Assembly (NCBI GenBank): GCA_016788705.1
Contig: JAEUSQ010000053.1
Coordinates: 62,001-126,000, forward strand
DNA from: Bacteroidetes Order II. bacterium
GTDB lineage: Bacteria > Bacteroidota > Rhodothermia > Rhodothermales > UBA2364
Reading direction: 5' to 3'
DNA: 64,000 nt
The number at the start of each line of letters is the position of its first letter. Within the stretch, counting starts at the first letter, position 1. Shown one piece after another: positions 8,091 to 17,546 of this stretch. Under the pieces are notes generated by a model, which was not told the DNA's origin, did not search any database, and saw nothing but the letters and a program-made list of their open reading frames with translations. A program made the position numbers and the translations under genes.

Positions 8091-9056
8091 TTACTTCATC
8101 AGCACCAGCTGTTTATGGGCGATGAAATGCTCGCCTTGCACCCGTGCGAAATACTTGCCAGAAGCTAGGCTGTGCCCGTTGAAGGAAAACGTGTGTGTGG
8201 TTTGCCCAGCTAAGGACCCGTTATGAAGGATAGCCACTTCACGCCCCTGTAAGTCGAACAGGCGAATCTGTACCATCTGGGTTTGCGCAACCGCAAGCGT
8301 AAAATTCGTTTGGGGATTAAACGGATTCGGATAGGCTTCCGAAAGTGCAAACGCTTTGGTTAATTCCACATATACCGAAATCGGACGGCTATGACTTACA
8401 CTTCCATTGCGGTCGTATTGGGCAATGCGGAACACGTGTTGTCCATAAGGCAAATTTGACACCGTAAACACATAATTATTTTGTCCAATGGCGCTCCCTT
8501 GCCCCTTAAGTTCACCAACAGGCTTCCAGCCTTGTACTGTTTGTTGCTCAATCACAAAACGATCGTTGTTGATTTCTTGCACGGTCGTCCACTGAAGTGT
8601 GGCGGATTGGGCCTCAACAATTGCTGTTGCCGATACGAGCGAGACAGGCAAACTGGTTTGGGTACCAGTACCATCAAACTGGCTAAGCGGCTCACAATCC
8701 CCCACATCCGCCCATGCGCCATAGGTCAAATTAGGTGGGTTGGGAGATGATGTAATGGCACTCGAGGCAATCGTATTCCATCCACCATCGAATACCTGAA
8801 CTTTCCATGATCCCGCCTCAAAGATAACCCGTGCAGCATATGGATCAGGAGAAGAACCGGGAATAGATACGTTTCCGGTGTAAATATTACGGGCAGGGGA
8901 GCCACCGTCGCTTGAGCCAAAGCTTAAGGTTTGAACGCCCGGAAAGCATCCGCTGCCGCCATCATGTAGTGAAATACTTTGCGCTTGCAAGGGTAATGCC
9001 GAAGCAAGACCCAAAATGCCTAAAATAAAAGTGGCGTATAGAAACCGTTTTTTCAT
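8091..9056 (-). CDS. T9SS type A sorting-domain secreted protein, unknown function
   Basis: A 321-residue protein with a clear signal peptide (MKKRFLYATFILGILGLASA, cleavage near LQAQ). Residues 27-130 form a beta-rich region (GGSGCFPGVQTLSFG, WKVQVFDGGW) that I do not recognise. Residues 140-230 resemble a fibronectin-III-like module seen before many sorting domains (LQWTTVQEINNDRFVIEQ). The C-terminus is a T9SS sorting domain with AYPNPFNPQTNF, then LFDLQGREVAIL and ASGKYFARV. It is the last gene after three tail-collar genes on the same strand, so it is either co-transcribed with them or separated only by the hairpin at 9110-9155. It should be exported across the outer membrane. A link to the collar proteins is suggested by position only. 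Confidence 0.8.
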   Translation of the reverse strand: MKKRFLYATFILGILGLASALPLQAQSISLHDGGSGCFPGVQTLSFGSSDGGSPARNIYTGNVSIPGSSPDPYAARVIFEAGSWKVQVFDGGWNTIASSAITSSPNPPNLTYGAWADVGDCEPLSQFDGTGTQTSLPVSLVSATAIVEAQSATLQWTTVQEINNDRFVIEQQTVQGWKPVGELKGQGSAIGQNNYVFTVSNLPYGQHVFRIAQYDRNGSVSHSRPISVYVELTKAFALSEAYPNPFNPQTNFTLAVAQTQMVQIRLFDLQGREVAILHNGSLAGQTTHTFSFNGHSLASGKYFARVQGEHFIAHKQLVLMK

Positions 9057-9109
9057 AGGTATTGGGAAAATAAATGATTAAATGAATAAAGGGTAATTTG
9101 TATGAGTTT

Positions 9110-9155
9110 ACAATGCCACTTGTTTTGAAATAAGGATCAAAACAGGTGGCATTGT
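9110..9155 (-). terminator. 19-bp hairpin between collar gene and T9SS gene
   Basis: Arms 9110-9128 and 9137-9155 pair over 19 bp with one T-G wobble and an 8-nt loop. Neither side has a U-run, so this may be an attenuator, RNA-stability element or factor-dependent stop rather than a classical terminator. It sits in the gap between the third collar gene and the T9SS gene. Confidence 0.45.
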
Positions 9156-9164
9156 ATCATTGTG

Positions 9165-9695
9165 TTAATCCCATCTTTGAGGATAGTTGCCTTCTAAAGC
9201 AATAATGAAGTTGACCACTTGGGCAGGTTGCATTAGGTTAAAAGGCGCACCTTGTCCTGTAGGTTTCAGGGTAAGTTCCACCATATCCGCCTTCATTGAA
9301 GTATCAGAAGCCGTATTGTACTCTTTGTCGAAAGATCCTGTTTTAGCAGGATAATTTCCAACAGGCGTTGTTAGGGTTCCCGTTGCATTACTCACATTCA
9401 GCAATACTTCTAAGCTATGGGTGTGTGCAGGGAGGTGTTCTGCACGGAGGCTTGCCGTTTCGCTACCTCCTTTTTGCCCACGTTTACTTGGTTCTGTAAC
9501 CCCTACTGGAATACGCCCTCGGAAGTCTGGAAGGGCAAAAGTGGTTCGCCCATCGCCCCCATAAGCCGTTCCGATAATCGAAAAGAGGGCGCCATATTGT
9601 GCAACTTGTAGAAGTTGGCCATTGCAAAATGCCCAATCTTCGGGGGCGTAATTACCGCAAAACAAACGGATTTCGCCAATTATCTGCTCTATCAT
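9165..9695 (-). CDS. Tail-collar domain protein (microcystin-dependent protein-like), copy 3
   Basis: A 176-residue protein of the phage tail-collar / MdpB-like family. It starts IEQIIGEIRLFCGNYAPEDW, has the family core CNGQLLQVAQYGALFSIIG and YGGDGRTTFALPDFRGR, and ends with a hydrophobic FIIALEG segment. Copies 1 and 2 share all of these. The ATG at 9695 begins the conserved region; 12 more in-frame residues upstream (MALLYLFKKVKT) do not belong to the family. In this family the N-terminal part is the collar domain and the middle is variable. The biological role is unknown; phage relatives are receptor-binding fibre parts. It is third in the tandem array. Confidence 0.85.
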   Translation of the reverse strand: MIEQIIGEIRLFCGNYAPEDWAFCNGQLLQVAQYGALFSIIGTAYGGDGRTTFALPDFRGRIPVGVTEPSKRGQKGGSETASLRAEHLPAHTHSLEVLLNVSNATGTLTTPVGNYPAKTGSFDKEYNTASDTSMKADMVELTLKPTGQGAPFNLMQPAQVVNFIIALEGNYPQRWD

Positions 9696-9737
9696 AGTTT
9701 TAACTTTTTTAAAAAGGTATAGTAAAGCCAATTTTAA

Positions 9738-10271
9738 TTAGTCTTGGGTCGGAAAATATCCTTCCACAGCAATGATATACCCAACTGTGAGAAAAGGTTG
9801 ACGAATATCCACCGACGTAGGGGTTGCAGTCCCTGTGCTGGTAAGCTGTGCTGCGATTGCAGGCTTGGCTAAGGTTATACCTGCCGCAGGGGAAGGGGCA
9901 TACTCCGAGTCTCCCGGTGTTGCAGCCCAATACGCATCCTTAGGATTTGAAAGCGTTGCGGTTTCGCCGCTCACTTTTACTTTACCACTGCCTGCATGGG
10001 TATGGGGGGGCATATTACTGGCATTCAACGTTACCTGATTCGCACCGCCTGTTGCCCCAATTGGGATGTTAGCGTCTGTGCCAAGCGGGGTACGCCCATT
10101 GAGATTGGGTAAATTGAAGGTTCTGACCCCATCTCCTCCATAAGTTGTTCCAATAACGGCATAAAGAACTTGATTGTCTGCGATGGTCATGCTACGCCCA
10201 TCGCACCAGCACCATCCAGAAGGCTCATAAGTGCCTGTAAACATGCGAATCTCGCCAATTAATTGTTCCAT
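9738..10271 (-). CDS. Tail-collar domain protein (microcystin-dependent protein-like), copy 2
   Basis: A 177-residue paralog of the flanking genes: EQLIGEIRMFTGTYEPSGW, CDGRSMTIADNQVLYAVIG, YGGDGVRTFNLPNLNGRTP, NMPPHTH and a C-terminal YIIAVEGYFP. The His-containing PPHTH/PAHTH motif occurs in all three copies and is a family hallmark. The middle region (about 95-150) differs from its paralogs, as expected for the variable part. It lies 42 bp from copy 3 and 38 bp from copy 1, consistent with one transcript. No signal peptide is visible, so export, if any, would need another route. Confidence 0.88.
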   Translation of the reverse strand: MEQLIGEIRMFTGTYEPSGWCWCDGRSMTIADNQVLYAVIGTTYGGDGVRTFNLPNLNGRTPLGTDANIPIGATGGANQVTLNASNMPPHTHAGSGKVKVSGETATLSNPKDAYWAATPGDSEYAPSPAAGITLAKPAIAAQLTSTGTATPTSVDIRQPFLTVGYIIAVEGYFPTQD

Positions 10272-10309
10272 AGTAGTTATGATTAGCTAAAAGGTTGATA
10301 AAACAAGGC

Positions 10310-10888
10310 TTATGGACGAGGGGGATAAATCCCTTGGATGGCAATGATAAACTTAAGCCCAAGGTAAGGCATCATATTATTGACAGCATTGGGTGTACCC
10401 GTTGTGCCTACGTTAACGGTTACCGCCTGCGCGCCCAAATAGTCATTCTCCCCTCTTGTTGCCTGATAGCCATTATCATCTTTGGATACAGACGAGTTAG
10501 CAGGATAGTTGTTAGCGGGTTCTTGGGTTTGTGTACCCCCTGAAGCTTCTCGGCATTTGACCCCTAAACTTGCCGTTGGTGCTGCCCCTAAGCCGCCCGT
10601 GTTTTGAATGTTGTGGGTATGGGCGGGGAGGTGGGTTGCTTGTAAATCGAGTTTTGCATTGCCCATGCGTTTCCCCAAGGCGTAATTACTGCCTACATGC
10701 ATGGGAACGCGGCTCCGAAAGTCAGGTAAAGCAAACGTGGTGCTACCATCCCCTCCATACACAGGGCCTAAAAGGCTAAACAATGCCTGATTTTGTCTGA
10801 TAGGAAGTAAGCTGCCATCGCAAATTGCCCAACCACGTGGTGCAAAATTGCCCGCAAAAATGCGTACTTCGCCTAAATATGGTTCCAT
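10310..10888 (-). CDS. Tail-collar domain protein (microcystin-dependent protein-like), copy 1
   Basis: A 192-residue paralog, first in the array: EPYLGEVRIFAGNFAPRGW, CDGSLLPIRQNQALFSLLG, YGGDGSTTFALPDFRSRVP, HLPAHTH and FIIAIQGIYPPRP at the end. It is longer than its neighbours because of the middle insert (about 100-150) containing a Thr/Gln-rich stretch. No signal peptide is seen. A candidate promoter lies about 90 bp upstream, so this gene probably heads an operon of the three collar genes and perhaps the T9SS protein. Triplets of this family occur in many bacteria, but their job is unresolved. No other phage genes lie nearby, so a prophage origin is not supported here. Confidence 0.88.
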   Translation of the reverse strand: MEPYLGEVRIFAGNFAPRGWAICDGSLLPIRQNQALFSLLGPVYGGDGSTTFALPDFRSRVPMHVGSNYALGKRMGNAKLDLQATHLPAHTHNIQNTGGLGAAPTASLGVKCREASGGTQTQEPANNYPANSSVSKDDNGYQATRGENDYLGAQAVTVNVGTTGTPNAVNNMMPYLGLKFIIAIQGIYPPRP

Positions 10889-10974
10889 AAATAAAACTGT
10901 TTGGGAAGGTTGAAAATCTACACACTTAATTGCATGTAGCGTGAAGGATTTATATAGCAGTGAGGTTTTTTACA

Positions 10975-11005
10975 CAAAAATATATCTAAACTCACCTAAA
11001 CTAAA
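10975..11005 (-). promoter_or_regulatory. Candidate promoter of the tail-collar operon
   Basis: On the minus strand TATTTTTG (10982-10975) matches TAnnTTTG exactly. TTTA (11005-11002) lies 19 bp upstream in the -33 position, one base off TTTG. A leader of about 80 nt would precede the first collar gene. Confidence 0.4.
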
Positions 11006-11565
11006 ATAATAATAAGCGTATATCCGACCAGAAAGTTGGATAAAAAAAAAGAAATTTTAGACTATTATGATGAGTTTATAGGTGCTTCCGTCTGCAACAA
11101 AAGCGATAGGTTGAAGCCGTATATAAAGACACATTAAACTCGTAGGTTGTGTGCAAGATAACCAAACCCTTGCCACGTGACTTGCCCAAAAGTCCATTTT
11201 TACTTGTCCAAAAGTCCACAAAACCTCAAAAAGGGTCAAAAAGTTTAATTTAGCAAGTCAAGGCTGGGCTGTTGTCACATGGTAGAGTTGTGGCTGCAGA
11301 ACGCAGTTGTGGTTATTAGGCGCACTCATCATGTATCTACCGTTATGACGAGACAAAAAAGAGCCCCTAGCAAACACTTAGCTTTCGTATTGGCCCAGGT
11401 GTCCTCTCATGCAACTTCAAAAGAATAACCTGAAGGGTAAGAAGAAATATTTTACTCTGATGCTATGCTAAAAACGTCCACCTTGTATTATTTTTTTGTA
11501 GCTTACGCTTATTGCTGTACGCTTTTACCGCTTGTATCACCATCACCACACACAACAAAATTAAC
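11006..11565. other. Intergenic region between tail-collar operon and deacetylase gene
   Basis: About 560 bp with no supported gene. It contains the direct repeat at 11180-11218. Open frames such as 11057-11239 minus have no recognisable product. The control region of the deacetylase gene must lie here, but I cannot place a convincing promoter. Confidence 0.5.
11180..11218. repeat. Two-copy direct repeat, 17 bp, 22-bp period
   Basis: ACTTGCCCAAAAGTCCA (11180-11196) recurs as ACTTGTCCAAAAGTCCA (11202-11218) with one mismatch. A spacing of two helical turns would suit a dimeric regulator binding side by side, but no regulator is implicated. Confidence 0.6.
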
Positions 11566-12522
11566 ATGTTTTGTAAGTCGGCAGAAGGTCAGTCTATCTT
11601 TTCAATTCTACGAAAGCACAGTTTCCGTTTTCTAATGATTATTTGTATGGGGAAATTTTTGGGTTGCAAAGCCCCCCAACCTGAACCATTCCCAAAACCT
11701 AATAAATACATTGCTTTAACGATAGATGATGGACCATTGACCCATTTTTATTCATATCCGGATGATCAATTAAGATGGGATACAGTCACCAAACTTATTG
11801 ATGCCGTCCAAACGCGGCATATCCCCATTACTTTATTTGTTATTGGACGAGAGGCGGAAGTACCCTCTATGGCTTCTATGCTCTACAAATGGGCTGCGTC
11901 AGGGGCTGAACTGGGAAACCACACCTACAATCATCGGTCTTTTAATGGATTTTCTGGAGCAGAGTGGTTGCAGGAAATTCAAAAAACAAATAAAATCTTG
12001 GACCCAATCTCGTTTGCTTTTAAGCAGCGAATTCGGTATTTCCGTTATCCCTTTCTACAAGAAGGCGAAACATTAGCGCGCGAACACGAAAGCAATCGAG
12101 CCGTGCGCGATGCTGGTTTACTCAATGCCCATGTAACCATTGGCACAGATGATTGGACCTTTAACGAAGAATATATGACATTTGAACTAAAGCAAGATTG
12201 GGCTTCGCGGTACGAAGTGGGGCAAGCCTATCTGCGCCATATCTATAAAACAGTAGCCTATTGGGATTCTGTAGGAACCGCATTAGAGGGTCGTTCTATT
12301 AAACATGTCATGATGTTGCACGCCAACCGAATTAATAGGGACTACTTAGGACAAATCATTGATGCGCTACAACGAAAAGGGTATGGGTTTATCTCGTTGG
12401 ACGAAGCCTATCGTGATCCCGTTTATGGACAAGAAGACCTATGGGCTACTGAAAATGGCGTTTCATACCTAGAACACTTAAAGCAAACAAGGCTTCATAA
12501 AGAACATGCCTTAAAACGTTAA
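11566..12522 (+). CDS. Polysaccharide deacetylase (NodB/CE4) lipoprotein
   Basis: The protein has all five NodB motifs: TIDDGP (Asp54/55), NHTYNH (His119/123), RYFRYPF, GTDDW and MLHAN. CE4 enzymes use a metal ion to remove N-acetyl or O-acetyl groups from peptidoglycan, chitin or exopolysaccharide. A hydrophobic stretch ending in KFLGC (Cys34) suggests a lipoprotein, although the lipobox is imperfect. The start is uncertain: ATG 11566 gives 318 residues, ATG 11635 would place the hydrophobic stretch right at the N-terminus, and the frame also extends upstream to TTG 11512. It stands alone on the plus strand between minus-strand genes. The true substrate cannot be told from sequence. Confidence 0.85.
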   Translation: MFCKSAEGQSIFSILRKHSFRFLMIICMGKFLGCKAPQPEPFPKPNKYIALTIDDGPLTHFYSYPDDQLRWDTVTKLIDAVQTRHIPITLFVIGREAEVPSMASMLYKWAASGAELGNHTYNHRSFNGFSGAEWLQEIQKTNKILDPISFAFKQRIRYFRYPFLQEGETLAREHESNRAVRDAGLLNAHVTIGTDDWTFNEEYMTFELKQDWASRYEVGQAYLRHIYKTVAYWDSVGTALEGRSIKHVMMLHANRINRDYLGQIIDALQRKGYGFISLDEAYRDPVYGQEDLWATENGVSYLEHLKQTRLHKEHALKR

Positions 12523-12684
12523 TCTTTAACGTATTTCGCTCATAACCGATTCATTAAATGGCTATGATGTTATTACAAACAACTCTTTTGAACCAAAATT
12601 TTTATTTTTATGATGCTTTTTGATGTCAGAAATGAGGACTTTTATCATCACACTTTGATGCGGCGGCGATAGCAAAAAATTTCC

Positions 12685-12722
12685 ACCTAAAAAAAGCGCC
12701 ATATTTGTGTGATGACGCTTTT
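12685..12722 (-). terminator. Terminator of topA
   Basis: AAAAGCGCCAT (12692-12702) pairs with ATGACGCTTTT (12712-12722) over 11 bp with one wobble. On the minus strand the stem is followed by a run of T. It lies 10 bp past the topA stop. Confidence 0.75.
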
Positions 12723-12731
12723 GTTTAGAAG

Positions 12732-15290
12732 CTATTTTTTCCGAGTGGTTCTTCGCACGTTTTTTTTTGCAGGCCCTTCGGTTTCTTTTGCTATAAGCAA
12801 TTGCATTGCCTCCTCGAATGTAACGGCGTCCGGTGCAAGGTCTTTCGGCAATGTCACATTGGTTTTCTGGTGACTGACATAAGGCCCATACCGCCCTTCC
12901 CACACCTCAATGGGTTCTTTAGACTGGGGATGTACCCCTAAGACACGAATAGGGGCTTTTTTGCCTTCTTTTGCAGCGATCAAGGCTAATGCCCGCTCCA
13001 GTCCGATCGTAAGGACATCATCTGTTTTTGGCAGCGAGGCAAACGTCTTCTCATGTTGCACATACGGCCCAAAGCGGCCTACATTGGCTACAATTGGTTT
13101 TCCGGTGTCTGGATGGCTGCCAATAGTACGAGGTAAACGCAATAATTCCAAGGCCATCTCCACAGTCACTTGTTCCATTGTTACCCCTTTGGGCAACGAA
13201 ACCCGTTTGGGTTTTCCTTCATCTTCGCCTAATTGCACATATTCTCCATAGGGGCCTTTTTTGACAAAAATGGGTTGGTCTAGTTCCGGGTGAATGCCCA
13301 AAACTTCATTCCCCATTTGCTTCTTGTTGATAAATGAAGCAAAATCCTCTTTTGATAAATCGGCGGGGGCTACTTCATCCGGAATGGGTGCAGTGATGCG
13401 CTCACCCGCTTCTTCTAATTCTAAATAGGCCCCAAATTTACCGACACGCACACAATAAGGCTCCCATTTATGAAACCGAATGGTGGAAACTGCCCGCGCA
13501 TCAATTTGATCTAAGCCCCGTTCCACTTTTTGCTCCAATCCTTCAGTGCCATTGTAGAGGCTTTCTAAGTATGGTAATGCCTTCTTAGAACCTTCGGAAA
13601 TATCGTCCAAGACCTGTTCCATTTCCGCAGTAAACCGTACATCTACCATATGGGCAAAATTTTCTTCCAGCAATTGTGTAGTGGCAAAAGCCGTGAAAGT
13701 GGGTATCAACTGATTGGCTTGACGGCGTACATAGCCCCGCTCCACAATTGTGTCCATAATGGAGGCATAGGTACTGGGCCGCCCAATACCTTCCGATTCC
13801 AAGGTCTGCACCAAAGAAGCTTCGGTATAGCGTGCGGGAGGTTTGGTTTCATGTCCGATTGCTTCCACCTTTCGGCAGTTAGGCTGATCCCCCTTTTTCA
13901 GATTTGGCAAGGGTTGATCTTTATCATCCAAGGCTGCATCCGGGTCATCAGAACCTTCTACATACGCACGAAAGAAACCTGGAAATACCACCGTGCGCCC
14001 CGATGCCCGGAAAGTCGCAACTTCTGTATGCCCCGCCTCAATGGTCGCAGTTGTAAATTTCAGTTTAGCGTCTGCCATCTGAGAAGCCACTGTCCGTTTC
14101 CAGATCAGGTCATATAATGCCGCCTCATCGCCCGTTAAAGCCAACTCTTTCGCGGTTTGCATGGCTGTCCCCGCAGGTCGAATGGCTTCGTGGGCTTCTT
14201 GGGCGTTTTTGGATTTCGAGGCAAATTGTCTGGGTACAGGGCTAAGATACTCTGTACCGTACCGACCTAAAACCGTGTTTCGTGCAGCTTCGATGGCTTC
14301 ATTAGAGAGATTGGTGGAATCTGTCCGCATATAGGTAATCAAACCACGTTCATACAAACTTTGCGCTAACCGCATCGTTTGGCGGGCGGGCAGCCGAAGT
14401 TTACGGTTTGCTTCTTGCTGAAGTGTGGAAGTGATAAATGGGGCATACGGCTTACGTTCCGAAAGGCGCTCCTCCACTTGCACGACCTTCCAACTTCCGC
14501 CGGATAGATGATCGGCCAAAGCCCGAGCCTCCGCTTCTGTCAACAACAAGGCATCACTTCCGTGTTTCAACATTCCGGTATGGTCGTCAAAATCTTTTCC
14601 GGTGGCCAGACGTCGGCCATTTAGATGGGTCATGGTAGCCTCGAACTGTTTATCAGATTGCACCAATTGCGCCCGAAGATCCCAGTAAGAAGCTACAACA
14701 AACAACATTCGCTCCCGCTCGCGCAAGACCAAAAGCCGAACCGCAACACTCTGTACCCGTCCTGCGGAGAGTTTGGGAATGACCTTCCGCCACAACAATG
14801 GAGAAACTGTATAGCCTACTAACCGATCCAATACCCGTCTGGTTTCTTGTGCATTTACCAGATGGGCGTCCACCTGCCGGGTCTTCCGGAGGGCTTCCAT
14901 GATGGCTTCTTTCGTGATCTCGTGGAAGACCATGCGCTTAATCGGTACTTTTGGCTTTAAGACTTCGAGCAAATGCCACCCGATGGACTCGCCCTCGCGG
15001 TCTTCGTCCGTTGCGATATAGAGTTCATCAGCTGATTTTAGGGCCTCCTTTATTTCGGCCACAATTTTCTTTTTATCAGACGAGACCACATACAGCGGTT
15101 CAAAATTTTTCTCAACATTCACCCCAAGCCGGGCCCATTTTTCCCCTTTATACTTTGCCGGAATTTCGGATGCGGAACCGGGCAAATCGCGGATATGGCC
15201 CATACAAGCTTCTACCTGATATTCTTTAGGCAGAAACTTACGGATGGTTTTGGCTTTTGTGGGCGATTCAACTAATACGAGTCGCTTCAT
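12732..15290 (-). CDS. topA: DNA topoisomerase I (type IA)
   Basis: TopA relaxes negative supercoils by passing one strand through a transient single-strand break. The 852 residues show the Toprim domain at the start (VESPTKAKT with Glu9; ATDEDREGE with Asp95 and Asp97) and the active-site Tyr320 in [10 protein letters not shown]. There is an EAHEAIRP motif at about 370 and the [11 protein letters not shown] stretch. In place of Cys4 zinc fingers, the C-terminal third carries four repeats of the GxYG-type Toprim C-terminal element ([35 protein letters not shown]), and the protein ends in a Lys/Arg-rich tail. Length is normal for the Bacteroidota form. The ATG at 15290 fits the conserved N-terminus. 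It stands last in the minus-strand run that begins with the copper genes, about 110 bp after the rhomboid gene. Confidence 0.98.
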   Translation of the reverse strand: MKRLVLVESPTKAKTIRKFLPKEYQVEACMGHIRDLPGSASEIPAKYKGEKWARLGVNVEKNFEPLYVVSSDKKKIVAEIKEALKSADELYIATDEDREGESIGWHLLEVLKPKVPIKRMVFHEITKEAIMEALRKTRQVDAHLVNAQETRRVLDRLVGYTVSPLLWRKVIPKLSAGRVQSVAVRLLVLRERERMLFVVASYWDLRAQLVQSDKQFEATMTHLNGRRLATGKDFDDHTGMLKHGSDALLLTEAEARALADHLSGGSWKVVQVEERLSERKPYAPFITSTLQQEANRKLRLPARQTMRLAQSLYERGLITYMRTDSTNLSNEAIEAARNTVLGRYGTEYLSPVPRQFASKSKNAQEAHEAIRPAGTAMQTAKELALTGDEAALYDLIWKRTVASQMADAKLKFTTATIEAGHTEVATFRASGRTVVFPGFFRAYVEGSDDPDAALDDKDQPLPNLKKGDQPNCRKVEAIGHETKPPARYTEASLVQTLESEGIGRPSTYASIMDTIVERGYVRRQANQLIPTFTAFATTQLLEENFAHMVDVRFTAEMEQVLDDISEGSKKALPYLESLYNGTEGLEQKVERGLDQIDARAVSTIRFHKWEPYCVRVGKFGAYLELEEAGERITAPIPDEVAPADLSKEDFASFINKKQMGNEVLGIHPELDQPIFVKKGPYGEYVQLGEDEGKPKRVSLPKGVTMEQVTVEMALELLRLPRTIGSHPDTGKPIVANVGRFGPYVQHEKTFASLPKTDDVLTIGLERALALIAAKEGKKAPIRVLGVHPQSKEPIEVWEGRYGPYVSHQKTNVTLPKDLAPDAVTFEEAMQLLIAKETEGPAKKNVRRTTRKK

Positions 15291-15401
15291 TATGCAAGGA
15301 TTTATCGTGGAGTATCAAATAAGCATCTGAAAGTAGGTTAATAATCATCTTCCGTCAATCATCTGAACCAAATATCTGTAAAAATGCAGGGATTATGGTC
15401 G

Positions 15402-16313
15402 CTACGGGTACGCATTAACCATAAAAAACCACGCCCACGTCCAACAAAAAAGAACCAGAGAAAACGCAAAAAAGCCCCAAAAAGCGTTTTTTCTCCAGAT
15501 TGTGTGGCTGCTTTTTTGCCACAGTGTCCACCAAATAAATCCTACGGGCATTCCTGTCAAAAATCCAAAAAGATGTGCTCCAACATCGGTTCGGGGATCC
15601 GGCCCAGCCCCAAAAAGACCCAACATGACCATTCCGATCAGAAGCGGGATTCCTAAGCCGCGCATACGATTTTCGTTGTGTACCTGCATTCGCAAGCCCA
15701 TCAAGACGCCAAGCGCACCAAAGACCCCCGTAGAGGCGCCCAAACTGGTATGCCCCAGCGGTTGTACCAAGGCATTGATGCCATTACCAATCGCGCCCGA
15801 AAGAACGACCATAAAAATCCCCATCCCATTCCCCACCATACGTGTCAGCCAATACAGCATCACGCCGCCAAAAAGCAAGTTCCCAAACAGATGTTGCGCG
15901 TCGGCATGAAGGGTCAGGGCTGTGATGGTCTGCCACCATGCACCTGTAAGGATTTCTCCATTCTTGGCTGCCCCTAGGCGCATAAAAAACGTGCCTATTG
16001 GCAAATGTACCAGCACATGGATTCCTATCAACACCACCATCACCGCCCAAAGCGGTTGCACTCCTTGATGCTCGCCCAGTTCAGGGGGTTCTGGAATCAC
16101 AATACTTTTTTCTTCCAAAAAACCTTTAAGTTCCTCTTTTGCCGTTTCGACCCAGACCAGTGGAATCCACACGTGTATCCCTTCTTCATCGGAAGTGATT
16201 CTATACGGAATTCTTTTCGCCTGTAAGACCAATTCCAACTGACGCAGGTTAGACAAATCCGGCGTTCTTTCAAATAAAAAGGGGGCGATATCGGATAACG
16301 CAGTTTCTGGCAT
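15402..16313 (-). CDS. Rhomboid family intramembrane serine protease
   Basis: Rhomboids cleave transmembrane proteins inside the lipid bilayer. The 303-residue protein has about six membrane segments from residue 88 on. The catalytic dyad is Ser194 in GASTG and His247 in DVGAHLFGF, and HLFGN (141-145) supplies the conserved His and Asn of the second segment. The first 80 residues form a soluble domain (IPYRITSDEEGIHVWIP) like the small DUF2007-type domains seen in other rhomboids. The gene starts 14 bp after the moeA stop and is likely co-transcribed with it. The substrate is unknown. Confidence 0.93.
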   Translation of the reverse strand: MPETALSDIAPFLFERTPDLSNLRQLELVLQAKRIPYRITSDEEGIHVWIPLVWVETAKEELKGFLEEKSIVIPEPPELGEHQGVQPLWAVMVVLIGIHVLVHLPIGTFFMRLGAAKNGEILTGAWWQTITALTLHADAQHLFGNLLFGGVMLYWLTRMVGNGMGIFMVVLSGAIGNGINALVQPLGHTSLGASTGVFGALGVLMGLRMQVHNENRMRGLGIPLLIGMVMLGLFGAGPDPRTDVGAHLFGFLTGMPVGFIWWTLWQKSSHTIWRKNAFWGFFAFSLVLFCWTWAWFFMVNAYP

Positions 16314-16327
16314 AACAACAAATGGCT

Positions 16328-17539
16328 TCAGGTCGTCAACCGTTCCACCATCACGATGGTTCCTGCCAAGACTTCATCTACTCCCTCCGGTAAATGAATC
16401 AGGCATTCGGCATCACGCATAGAAGAAAAAATATGGGACCCTTGCGCACCTGTAGGTGCGACAAATTCTCGCCCAGACGAATCTTTGTGCAGCGTTGCCC
16501 GGACAAAGTGGTGCAAGCCCTTCACCTTTTTGATGTCGGTCATCAATTCTGCAGGTTCGGTCTGTCGCCAACTTTCGGCTTGTCCCTGCATGGCATTAAT
16601 CGCCGGACGTACGTATTGGTCAAAGCATACAGCCGTCGAAACAGGATTGCCAGGCAAACCAAAAATGCCTTTGTTGCCTAATCGGCCAAAAGTGAACGGT
16701 TTGCCAGGCCGCTGCTTTACTCCTTGTACAATTGGCTTCCAACCCAAAGATGTCAAAGCAACGGTCACCAAATCATAAGACCCAACCGAAACCCCACCAC
16801 AAACAAGCAAGAGGTGTGCTTGTTCTAACGCCTCCGCAATCTTTGTCCGTGTCTCGGCTTCATCATCCCGCGCATGCCCAATCCATACGACCCTACCACC
16901 TGCTTCTTTCACTTCACCTTGCAACAGGTATCGGCTCGTATTCCAGACCTTTCCCGGTGTTAATGGCACACCCACATCCAAAACTTCGTCTCCCGTGGTT
17001 AAAAGGGCAATATTGGGTTTTTCGGACACGACGACTTCGGTTTTCCCCATAGAAGCAAGGGTTCCCAAAAGTGCTGGCGAAATACGGGTCCCCACAGTTG
17101 CAATAATACTACCTGCTTTGGTATCGCTTCCGCGCCATCGGATGTGTTCGTTTTTCATCGGCAATCGGTTGATACACACTTGTTCCTCTCCAACCAAGTT
17201 CGTCCATTCTTGCATCACAATCGCCTCTGCTTCGTCGGGCACGGGCGCACCCGTTAGAATACGCAGGCAGGTGTTTTGTGGCCATGCTTCCAACCAAGGC
17301 GCTCCCGCACGGATAACGCCTGCGACTTTCAAGACGGCTCCCTCTGACAATCCTACTAATCGGATTGCATAGCCATCTACCCCGCTATTATTAAACCGTG
17401 GAAGATCTTCGGAGGTAGTAATTACTTGGGCCAACCTCCGGTCAAAACTTTCCGGAAGCGAAACAATTTCTTCCGGCAACCGATCAGTATTTTCTAATAC
17501 CAACTGGCGGGCATTCAAGAAAGAAATTGGTTTACGCAT
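16328..17539 (-). CDS. moeA: Molybdopterin molybdenumtransferase
   Basis: MoeA inserts molybdate into adenylylated molybdopterin in the last step of molybdenum cofactor synthesis. The 403-residue length is typical. Family segments are visible in order: DLPRFNNSGVDGYAI (near 45-60), GAPVPDEAEAIVMQEW, the TTGDEVL motif near residue 190, CGGVSVGSYD, and FGLPGNPVS. It lies 7 bp from the ArsR gene and 14 bp before the rhomboid gene, so the three are probably one transcript. moaD and moaE lie about 29 kb away in this window, so the cofactor genes are dispersed. Confidence 0.97.
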   Translation of the reverse strand: MRKPISFLNARQLVLENTDRLPEEIVSLPESFDRRLAQVITTSEDLPRFNNSGVDGYAIRLVGLSEGAVLKVAGVIRAGAPWLEAWPQNTCLRILTGAPVPDEAEAIVMQEWTNLVGEEQVCINRLPMKNEHIRWRGSDTKAGSIIATVGTRISPALLGTLASMGKTEVVVSEKPNIALLTTGDEVLDVGVPLTPGKVWNTSRYLLQGEVKEAGGRVVWIGHARDDEAETRTKIAEALEQAHLLLVCGGVSVGSYDLVTVALTSLGWKPIVQGVKQRPGKPFTFGRLGNKGIFGLPGNPVSTAVCFDQYVRPAINAMQGQAESWRQTEPAELMTDIKKVKGLHHFVRATLHKDSSGREFVAPTGAQGSHIFSSMRDAECLIHLPEGVDEVLAGTIVMVERLTT

Positions 17540-17546
17540 CGTTTAG

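Noticed and set aside
8091-10888. Prophage remnant
   Set aside because: Only tail-collar domains are present; no structural, lysis, replication or integration genes and no att-like repeats are seen.
11057-11239. 60-residue minus-strand open frame, possible transposase fragment
   Set aside because: It has no catalytic motif or terminal repeats; part of it comes from the direct repeat at 11180-11218.
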